Made by a program: the position numbers and the translations under genes. The notes beneath the pieces were generated by a model. That model had not been told where the DNA came from. It saw nothing but the letters and a program-made list of their open reading frames with translations, and ran no database searches. Positions 55,669 through 64,000 of a stretch of 64,000 bases of DNA are shown here, piece after piece. The stretch comes from Undaria pinnatifida (taxonomy: Eukaryota > Sar > Phaeophyceae > Laminariales > Alariaceae). Position 1 is the stretch's first letter, and the number at the start of each line of letters is the position of its first letter. Location of the stretch: contig JABAKD010000021.1 in assembly GCA_012845835.1 (NCBI GenBank), forward strand, positions 12,456,795 to 12,520,794. The letters run 5' to 3'.

Positions 55669-57829
55669 TAGCTTCATGGCGAAAATGCAAAAGAAAAGCG
55701 GATCAACTGCTGCTGAGAGCGCCAATTAATAGCAGCGTGGGTAGGTACGATTCGACGCAAGTCGAAGAGGAAAGATAAGTGCTGAACGCTTCTCGCGATA
55801 ACAATGAATGCACGCCCCGTGGTGGGGACGGGGGAGAAGGGGCCGCTGACCCCGGACATGAGTTACTTCTGGGAGGGAGGGCGAGAGTAGTGCGAGGATA
55901 ATAAATGTAATGGAAAATATATACATGACTGTAATATATCCTTCTTCTCAGCAGCATGTTATAATTAATTTTCAAGGACGTCATCCGTGAGTTCGACGAA
56001 CTTGTTACGCACGGCACTCATAAAAGTTATACCCCTCATACTTGTACGTATCTCCGGCCTAAATTCGGCACTTCGTGGGAATAGGGGTAGGATAAAGTCT
56101 ATAGTCTAGTACTATAGAACACGGAAGAGGTGGGACACGTTTTTATTACGCTTCTCGGTTGCGGAGGTCTTTGCCCCGGCCAACAACTGAATTTTTTGAA
56201 TCGCGTCTCTCTGCTGAGAAGACCCTGAAAGCAGCCCGGCAGTATCGTGGACGCCTACAGAATATTCGTCAGCCCTGTCTCGGCACGTCCCACGTGTATT
56301 GACGGTGCAAGATAACTTCTGAAACAGAGGCATCGACCACAACTGTTGGGGTCAAGGTGTCACACGCGTGCAACACTAGCTCTTGCCAAAGTTTCCTCTG
56401 GGTGGAGTTGCTCCTCCAACGACGAACCAGTCCAAATGTCGCAGGAAAGCCTTGCGTGTTTGACATTGGTATCTCCGCAGGGTCATGGGGTTCGTTTAAC
56501 GGCGTGTGCTACGATAGAGGGGCAACACTTTGTATCTGAGGTTTCCTCACCTTGGGAGCTTAAGCCGCCTCCCACAAACTGACTTGGAGAAAAAAACCCA
56601 TGGACTAGGTAAACGACGAGAGTAATGGAAAACAATGGCCTTCTCCCGACGATTTTGGGTTAAGGAGCCCTGTCGTTCAGAAAACATTTCAGACGAAGAG
56701 GGCTACCTCTATCATAGCGCGCGCGTTACACAACGTTTGCTTCTTTTCCCAGTTGAGGTCCAGTACAGTTCGATTACGTACGGTGGAAGGCATCTTCCGA
56801 GCGGAAGAGGCGCAATGCTAAACAAGTGAAGGCTCGCATCGGAGGGAAGACAAGGGGCCGCAAGAGTTCCTCGGCTTGTGCAGAAACTGGAAAGTTGCAG
56901 CAAGACATATTATAGACTGTTTACCTTACAAATAATGCCCACGGTGTACTATTAACAGGGTATTTCATATTTCGAATTATAGTATGCTCGCCAGTCCGAC
57001 AACGAATATATGATCGATAAGAAAAAGAACTGAAAATATGCAAAACGCCGAGTTCTTAGGTAGGGGAGATGATAATTATACGTCCCCGGGTCAGCCGATG
57101 GATGGATGTTTTAATGCACTTTTCAAGTACTTGGTCAAGGTGATTTGGAGATACGATCATTTTCGATTCTTATGATTACGATAGCAGCACGCGATGGTCC
57201 TATTTCCATATCGAGCTTGCATTTATCTATTTTCCTATCGACCTTACTATGATTAAGGTCGGACTGGTATTTACATGACGCATGCCACGACGTGGACAGC
57301 ACCTACTTTGGCGTAAACGGGGTTTGAATGGCGGGGCTCGTTAGCCTATGGACGGAGTCGTAAGGTTTTTTATTACCGGTGGTTTTTCGAAGTACAGTAT
57401 TCTGTTGTGGGCCTATGACGTGGTATTGTTCTTCAGGTAGCACTGAAGTCTTTTCCATATTATGCTGGGGTAGCTGCGCACCCCTTCGTTTCTTCAATTG
57501 CTTACGTCCCCCCTCGAAGCCGGATCCAAGCAACAATGGAAGTGTGCCCCGGTGAATAGTCGTAGGGGCACGTGCTACGTTCGAGGGTGCAGCATGTTGG
57601 AGCTCTTGACGTGAGGAGCTATACGCCTCACACACACGCAAAGTTGACTTATACTATCTCAAATGTGCGCGACCCGGAAAAAATCAAGTTACGTAGTGTT
57701 TCGCGCTAAACAAGAACGGCATTATACATTTTCGGGCTAAGAAGCACGATCTAAAAACAAGTGTTTGAACGTGCTACCTCTATCGCACCACGTATCGCTA
57801 CCGTCTCTAGACTACAGTAGGAATTTCGC

Positions 57830-57985
57830 GAATAGTTTGCGAAGCGCAAGAGTGGCAATATTCGACGAATGTAGGTAAATTGCTGTCTTCAACAGAAATA
57901 GTTTGCAAGGGTGGTAATACTCGACGAATCTGGGTAAATTGCTGTCTTCAACATCCCTCGCCGGGCAGAAATAGTTTGGTGGTGA
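57830..57985. repeat. Tandem repeat just upstream of the Cys-rich exon
   Basis: Units of about 60 bp: AATAGTTTGCGAAGCGCAAG… and AATAGTTTGCAAGGGTGG… both run to GGGTAAATTGCTGTCTTCAA; a third partial unit starts at 57968. Confidence 0.7.
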
Positions 57986-58069
57986 AATTATGGTTATCTC
58001 TATCGCGTCGGTTTCTGATTGAAATATTCAGCATCCCCCGCTTCTGTTGTCGCACTCCAACATCCCAAG

Positions 58070-58436
58070 GTGGAGTACGATGAAGATACCTACCGAGCTA
58101 CCCTGACGTCCCCCAGTTGGCGCGAACTGTCCCAAAAAGAGTGGGAGGAAGACGGCTTGACGTTTGGGAACCGGACGGTTCCCATGGGCCCCACTCGCCG
58201 TCTCTACTCTTGTGGTGACTGCGAGGAGACTTGGGACGCTATTTGCGATGCAGGAGTACCCTCCGTGTGTCGCTTTGTCGGAGCCGGCTTCCCATTTAGC
58301 GCGGAAGCGGGAGCTTCAATAGAAGTCCTTTGCAACACCTTTGGAAACGCGTGCGACGATTCCACGGGAGACGAGGTCTGTGAAGGCCAGTGCGTGCGGG
58401 ATGGTGACGACGACGACGACAATGTTCAAGGAGGAG
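58070..58436 (+). CDS. LRR gene, cysteine-rich exon (LRR N-terminal region)
   Basis: Starts after a pyrimidine-rich acceptor (CACTCCAACATCCCAAG) in phase 0 and ends at donor GTATCG in phase 1. It encodes about 122 residues: an acidic start (VEYDEDTY), then a domain with eight or so cysteines (YSCGDCEETWDAICDAG, PSVCRFVGAG, IEVLCNTFGNACDD, DEVCEGQC), then an Asp run. A cysteine-rich cap before an LRR array is usual for secreted or receptor LRR proteins. It joins the next exon (58873) in perfect phase. The open frame continues beyond the donor, but its composition there changes to chance-like. Confidence 0.7.
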
Positions 58437-58872
58437 GTATCGTTGTGTGTACTTACTTCACTGAAAAACCTTGTGTTTACCCAATCACATCATCTGCAAA
58501 CTCCATGCTCGTCCTGATTGTCGTCTTGAAGATGGACGTAATATGTGGCCACCGACCGTGGGACAGAAAAAAATGCTCTAAGATAATCATAAAAACAAAC
58601 ACGGACATCGCACTGGCTAAACCCGATATATCTACAACACCTCGCGTAAGCTGGAACACATGACGGAGAGGATTTTTGCCCATATCATCCTCACCGTGGT
58701 GATCATACTTTGCTCGTTCACGCTTGTATTTTAATTCCCCGGTCCTGGTGACCATACGTTACCATACGCGACAATGCTAAACAAGTCCAACATAAAGCAG
58801 GTCCCGTAAACGTCTCAGCGGAGAAGCGCGCCAGCTAATTCCTCCCGTTGGTACGTGTCGATCCATTGCCAG

Positions 58873-58939
58873 GTAGAAACGCCTGCCTCGACCCCGACAG
58901 CGACCAGTACAAGTGCGCCTTCACGGGTCTCAACTCCAT
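58873..58939 (+). CDS. LRR gene, short linking exon
   Basis: 67 nt between an acceptor (CCATTGCCAG) and a donor (GTAAGA). It completes the Gly codon left by the previous exon and encodes RNACLDPDSDQYKCAFTGLN, then leaves two bases (AT) that combine with the next exon's G to give Met. Two cysteines probably finish the N-terminal cap. The phase fit on both sides is strong evidence. Confidence 0.75.
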
Positions 58940-59610
58940 GTAAGAGGAGTCCCGAAGCTGTTTGCGGTAGTCTGATGCTCTGAGTACAGGGGACGTGGGA
59001 GGGCGTATGGAACGTTGCACAATGTCGTCGGGAGCAAGTGTCAACGATAGCTGGGAGCGATACCGGTTTTAATTGTTCCCAGCTGGCCTTTGGATGTAAT
59101 CCAGCGCAGCATCAAACAGGACTCAGCACTAGCGTCAAATTTAAGCTTTCATTTCAGCACGAAACGGCGTCTTTACCTCCTCGTCTTATATCGACCTACG
59201 CTTCAGACCCTCCACGACCTTTCGTTGTTCCAATGCCAGATCATCCCAATCTCCCGGGTATCCCGTGGTATGCTGGGACGGTGTTAGCACGCCTTAGCCA
59301 CACTGTTCATCACGGACGGGGCTCTTCAGAAAAAACAACTATTTCGAATATGGTTGGAAGACGGCTTTGAGCTTCACAGAAATGTTAGATTATACGTAGG
59401 CCATGCAATTGTTCACGGTCGGGTTTTCGTGTTCTCCCCACGCAGTTGTGTCGAGTTAGACAGCACTTTTCCATCGAGGAGCCGTGGAAGAAATGATTGT
59501 ATCCCTATCGTAGCATTAATGTATGCTACACGGAGGGCAACAAATTGGACCTCTTGAGGGAGGCCACCTAAGACCGGAGTTGCTCCTGACCCTCGCCCCC
59601 TCCACCACAG

Positions 59611-59700
59611 GCGGCTGGAAGAATGCGGTCTGGTCGACAACGACTTACCTTACCTTCCTGCGTGCTTCGAAACCTTCGGCAAGACCAACCTAAAGGAACT
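59611..59700 (+). CDS. LRR gene, LRR exon 1 (90 nt)
   Basis: Acceptor CCCCCTCCACCACAG, donor GTAAGT. One base completes the preceding codon and two are left over. It encodes RLEECGLVDNDLPYLPACFE then TFGKTNLKEL, 30 residues, a slightly long first repeat with Leu at the expected positions. Confidence 0.8.
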
Positions 59701-60028
59701 GTAAGTACTGCATCACAATCCTTGTTGCGACCGTTTCCAGTAGAGATGCATCGAAAAAAGTCATGCGTTAGCCGGGCGTCGCTAATCCGGTGCATCGGGA
59801 ATCGCGGGCGTGCTTGCCTGTTTCACAAACCGCTTGCCGAAAATCGCGCTCTTTCGGACATTTCGACGCGTCTCCGATCACACCCGCTGACTCCACTCCG
59901 TGCACTTGCCCTGGACTCAAACTGCGGTTTTGATACGTAACGCTACGAAAACATTGATCACGACGGATTAAGATGTTGCTGCCACCGCTACACTCCCGAA
60001 CGGTTGTTACGTTTTTTCTTTATTACAG

Positions 60029-60118
60029 GTACTTCTCTTACTTCGTTACTCCCACTGTAAATGCCCTCAGCACCTTCCCGGAAGACACCTTCGCGGGACT
60101 GACGGAGCTCACCCACTT
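60029..60118 (+). CDS. LRR gene, LRR exon 2 (90 nt)
   Basis: Acceptor TTCTTTATTACAG, donor GTAAGT. Same phase (1 in, 2 out). It encodes YFSYFVTPTVNALSTFPEDT then FAGLTELTHL: the LSTFPEDTFAGLTELTHL end is a textbook plant/SDS22-like LRR. Confidence 0.85.
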
Positions 60119-60527
60119 GTAAGTAAGGGTCGAGGGTGGAAACTCAGTGTCGCGCACATCGCGTTACTCAGTCATTCCACACCCCCCTTTGAGATCGCTA
60201 TGATATAATGCCGTGGTGGTGTGCTTGGCCATGCTTGATGCCGGCGTGATACAGATAGATAGCTGGTTTTTACGAATGTTCTTGACTCAATTTAGACCTT
60301 TCACGGACAGGCCTCCCCGGGTGGTTGTACGCCTGAAGGCAAAGAAAATCTCTATCACTTGTAAACCTGCTCTCTCCCCCGCGCGATACATACTTCACAC
60401 CGCACAGAGACCCTTCGAGCTGTAACCAAAACTCTGGAACGACTGCTATCACTCCTACGAACAGCACCGGTTTAAGAATAATCGAAGCCCTGCGCCCGCT
60501 CGATGCCTGACTCCGTCAATCTGCCAG

Positions 60528-60599
60528 GGGCTTAGGCTTCTTGGGCCTGACGAACTTGCCGGCAAACCTCTTCTCCGGTCTTGTCAGCGTGACACAGCT
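60528..60599 (+). CDS. LRR gene, LRR exon 3 (72 nt)
   Basis: Acceptor ATCTGCCAG, donor GTGAGT. It encodes GLGFLGLTNLPANLFSGLVS then VTQL: exactly one 24-residue LRR, with the NLFSGL consensus. Confidence 0.85.
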
Positions 60600-61440
60600 G
60601 TGAGTTTTGCTCATGATCCTGCGTACTTATCAGCGGCCTGGCGAACTTCGAAAGAGCACACGCTGTGCTTTTAACCATAAGCTGAAACAATGATCTCGTG
60701 GAGAAGCTACCACTTGACTGATCGTTGCCCTGTCTACGTCCGTGCTGTAAAGCGTCGGATGCCCTGCTCTTTTATGTTTCTTCTTATGCTCTGATCGTTT
60801 TATATTTTTCGACTCTTTTTTCTCTTGTGTTCCATACTTTGCCTTAGATTCTGTTCTTGTTTTCGGTCGACTTCTGTGAACTTCTGTGCTCGCACATGCC
60901 TTTAAGAGGACTTCGTCAATCGTTTATTTCCGTTATTTTTCTTCGTCGATAGTTATGTCAATCGCCAATAATTATACCGCAACTCCATAATAATTCGCGA
61001 CGCACAAACTGGTTTATCTAATTTGTATTTTGTGCACATGTGACTGGTATATCGATTTAAGAGTGGCTGCGCCGGATATCTTTGAATTTTGAAAACATTG
61101 GTGTTTCTAAGGAAAGACACAAGTCCCCAGTACCTAGTTGCCTACGTGGCACGTACTTCTACAATCAACATACAGTGCACCTGTTTGACCAATGGAAGTC
61201 AAAGGATCACTACAAAAACAGTACAAAGACATAATTGCTTATCTTGAAAGACGCAAAACATATTTCGATTGACCAAATATCCATTGGGCGCAGTTGGGTT
61301 TTCACAACCCAGATATTCAAATAGGCTTTCTTTGTGACCGTCCGCCTAAGTGTATAGGTTGGCTTGTCAGCCGTGCTTAACCGAATCGTGGACGCCCATG
61401 TGCTCCACGTTTGGTGCTACGTCGCTTTTCTTTTTTTCAG

Positions 61441-61512
61441 GGCTTTGTATCACAACAACCTCACCGCATTGCCTAGCGGGATTTTCTCCGACCTCGAGAG
61501 CGTGACATTCAT
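61441..61512 (+). CDS. LRR gene, LRR exon 4 (72 nt)
   Basis: Strong pyrimidine tract and acceptor (CTTTTCTTTTTTTCAG), donor GTGAGA. It encodes ALYHNNLTALPSGIFSDLES then VTFM, one canonical LRR with the LxxNxLTxLPxGIFxxL pattern. Confidence 0.88.
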
Positions 61513-62091
61513 GTGAGAAGCTTGAGGGGGGTCGTGAACATGCAGTGCACGGTTGAGTGTATATTTTCACGATTGTCGGTGGTGACTGTGCGAGGGTATG
61601 CCCACAAACCGTCCCGTCCCCCCTCTTAGGCCATCAACCACGAGAGCGGCAGTAAACAGGAAGTCTGTTATTTAACGGGAGGTCGTGTGTTAATCAGTGC
61701 CTCTCTTGAAATATCTCGAGGGACTTTTCAATGAAAGAGTAGGTCTGAAATAAAAACAAGGTAATTGGTAACCGGTGTTTGTCGTTGGGCAATTGGTATT
61801 CTTGTGGGCGTGCACTTTTTTTAAGGTTTTTTTCTGTACTAAAATCCATAAGAAGAGGAATATCGAGTAGCTGGCCATTGGCGGGTGATTGTACACTAAC
61901 AGTTGACACTATTTGGGGTTTGGTGGGGGCGGTGGTATGTCGGGGCGGGTCTGCTACCACCCTTAGAGAGTTCCGGTAATCTGGTGGGCGGAATACTGCC
62001 GGGAAGCTTCAATATTCTACCTAGTACAAATGTTCTTCACTTTGCACCCGATGGAACGCCTTGATTCGCTTCGCCTTGCCCACTCTGCCAG

Positions 62092-62163
62092 ATATCTCTA
62101 CGAAAACAGCCTGGTAACCCTGCCCGATGGACTCTTCGAGGGCTGCCACTCCCTGAAAATCGT
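62092..62163 (+). CDS. LRR gene, LRR exon 5 (72 nt)
   Basis: Acceptor CCCACTCTGCCAG, donor GTGAGT. It encodes YLYENSLVTLPDGLFEGCHS then LKIV, one canonical 24-residue LRR. Confidence 0.88.
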
Positions 62164-62801
62164 GTGAGTTGATGGACGATGTCGAAACCCAAACGAGTGA
62201 AGCACTCCACGTGCGCACTATGAGCCGAAAGGTGCCGTCGTCGGAATAGGAGTGTCGGTTGCAAAAACCAACCAAAGGTGCGGCAAGGGAGGTACCTCCA
62301 TTTTCACTACCGGGTTTGCGGCAGTCTTGCACGAGTGACTATGCACCTCACGGACGAACACTCTTTAGGTGGTCGTTTCGGCGCAGTGTAGTTCACGGTT
62401 CCGTTGTAGATGCGGATTCACATGGAAACTTGTAGCAGCACGAAAACTCAAAACAGCAAGCAACACAGAAGTGACTCTCGCGGCGGTGACCCCAGAGCCA
62501 CTGGAAAAGAAGACCCCAAATATGATCACGTTTGCCGCAAGTGATCCCATTCCGGGAATGCGGCTAAATCGGTTGACCACTCCGCCCGTGGGGTTTCTTC
62601 CCCCATGATGAAGAGCCCTCGGCATAGCCGATGCCATGGCTTACCCAAGGGCGCAGGTGGCGAACCCCGCCCGACGAAACGGGCGCATGTATATCTCGCT
62701 GCTTTAGACATGATCTGCGCACGTAAGGCTGCCGTTCTTGAATCAATACCGACGCCTTTTTAACGCGGACCGACTTTTGCTTGTCACCCCCCCCCCGCCA
62801 G

Positions 62802-62876
62802 GAATCTTGACGAAAACGACCTGGTAGGCTTTCCTGCTGCAGTCTTTGCAGGGATGGACGGCGTGTCGGTTAGCCT
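62802..62876 (+). CDS. LRR gene, LRR exon 6 (75 nt), last seen
   Basis: Acceptor after a C-run (CCCCCCGCCAG), donor GTGAGT. It encodes NLDENDLVGFPAAVFAGMDG then VSVSL, one LRR of 25 residues in the same phase. The donor and unfinished frame mean the gene continues. No further LRR exon is recognisable to the window end, so the next exon is probably outside or belongs to a different domain. Confidence 0.85.
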
Positions 62877-62978
62877 GTGAGTAAGGGTTGGGATTTTGCA
62901 AAATGCCGGTACATTGTAGGCTAGACGTACGATCGAGCTTTTTTAATAGTTCTATTTGGTTGCCGTGCACGCTACGGT

Positions 62979-63299
62979 TTATCGGCACGGCACAAAGGGC
63001 GTGATGTACCCCCCGGGTTGAGCATGAAAACCATTAAATGCGACCTGTGATATAGGGTTAGTCGTTCTTTCCACCACGCACATTATGACATATCTAAGTA
63101 CACTGTGGACGTTGGTGACGAGGACCTCGAACGTTTTGTTCTTCCCACATGTAATTGATACTTCGGTAGTCGTGCCATTGTAAAAGGTTGCCTTATATTT
63201 TGCTGCGGGGTTCGCGGTGGTCAACACAAACGTGGTCCTGCCGAGCATCACTCTAATAACGTGGCGTCGACACGTTGGAGGTTGGAATAGTCTATGCAC
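62979..63299 (-). CDS. Weak minus-strand open frame, 106 aa
   Basis: Contains KYKATFYNGTTTEVSITCG and VTNVHSVLRYVIMCVVERT, with a beta-strand-like alternation. No motif, splice support or neighbour. It lies in or after the LRR gene on the opposite strand. Confidence 0.15.
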   Translation of the reverse strand: MHRLFQPPTCRRHVIRVMLGRTTFVLTTANPAAKYKATFYNGTTTEVSITCGKNKTFEVLVTNVHSVLRYVIMCVVERTTNPISQVAFNGFHAQPGGYITPFVPCR

Positions 63300-64000
63300 G
63301 GCGTTGGCTCCCTCCCGAAAGAGGAAAGTCTAGCGCGCAGCATCGCCACGGGCCGCGCACGAGGCAGGAGATCAGCTACTACTCTACTGTATGTTTTTCA
63401 AAAACATCGTAAAGAACACCCCGAGATGGACGCGGCGTGGGAATACACGGAAGTGTGCCAAGTCGGCTCCACGGTCATCAACCCCGGACGCGTGCTACGA
63501 TGGAGGTAGCACCTTTAGGCGAATTCGGTGTGTGCATGACGACGCTCGATAGCTCCTTAACCCAGAATGACCGGAAATATATTCTTCGTGTCGATATTTT
63601 TAGATACATGCCTAGGATATTATCTGGTTGCACTCTCATTTTGCTCAAAATGCCATTCTTTTTGTGAGGTATTGGGTTCCTCTAGTGAGGAGGAGTATTA
63701 GGAAAAAGATGGTACCCTAGCATGCGCCGCAGTCGCTAACTCTAATCAGCCATATCCGTTTATGCTAAGCAGTAACACCTGTTAGTAAGCATTGCGCAAG
63801 TTGCCAGTACACCACGGATCTTCCACTGAGGAGACCTGTAGACCTTCATCCGAGGCAATCAAGATTTCAGTACCATCTGGACGTCAGTGCTATGTCTCCC
63901 GGCCAGGAGTGACCAGTTGTTCGCCTAATTACGCCAATATATATGAAACCACCCCTGAACGAAGAAGTCGAAGAATATCACCACAACGCCGCGAGACGCC
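63300..64000. other. No supported gene at window end
   Basis: Short open frames only (63294-63509, 63437-63667). It is either intron or 3' flank of the LRR gene. Confidence 0.4.

Noticed and set aside
59038-59370. 110-codon plus-strand open frame in the LRR gene
   Set aside because: Lies within the intron between 58939 and 59611 and does not fit the exon phases.

Overview
This is a eukaryotic nuclear window, gene-poor and very repeat-rich. I see no operons, rRNA, intact tRNA gene, CRISPR array or intact transposase. The best clue to the organism is the right end (54.9-62.9 kb): a signal-peptide-like exon, a cysteine-rich exon and six leucine-rich repeats (LRRs). Each LRR sits on its own short exon (72, 75 or 90 nt) and all the LRR exons share one intron phase. 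That architecture is known from brown algae (Phaeophyceae, e.g. Ectocarpus), so I infer a brown alga or close stramenopile relative. This is an inference from gene structure; no marker gene is present.

Layout. 0-13 kb: retroposons, minisatellites and a frameshifted Q-rich gene remnant. There are four copies of one SINE-like retroposon (two full length with target-site duplications), a tRNA-derived SINE, a two-copy tandem duplication of about 339 bp, purine-only and C-run tracts, and an inverted copy of the main repeat family. 13-17 kb: a second tRNA-derived SINE inserted in a short tandem array, then the first block of the main repeat family. 18.2-20.8 kb: a diverged terminal repeat of that family, followed 130 bp later by a 707-codon intronless ORF for an unknown multi-pass membrane protein, the longest intact reading frame here. 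21-25 kb: a hAT transposase C-terminal remnant, a minisatellite and ordinary non-coding sequence.

25.5-47 kb is dominated by a composite, apparently non-coding element family. A roughly 250-bp terminal module (starting CACTCCAGCTGTGAGATCG) is followed by conserved blocks of about 90 bp separated by long G-runs, then by an AT-richer block with its own internal repeats. Units lie mostly head-to-tail, with head-to-head junctions near 15.5 and 39.2 kb. Solo copies of the terminal module occur elsewhere, and one filled/empty site pair (31.86-32.11 kb against 23.08 kb) supports its mobility. The array contains decayed Q-rich gene fragments (29.9-31.8 kb), an 808-bp Harbinger/Tourist-like MITE (35.2-36.1 kb), a 419-bp insertion with a 22-bp duplication (44.4 kb) and a twice-repeated putative coding fragment.

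47-54 kb: two 269-bp MITEs with intact 4-bp target duplications, another tRNA-derived SINE plus degraded relatives, and a few isolated exon-like open frames. 54.9-64 kb: the LRR gene on the + strand, probably running beyond the window. Most other open frames are shadows of G/C-runs or repeats and are omitted.
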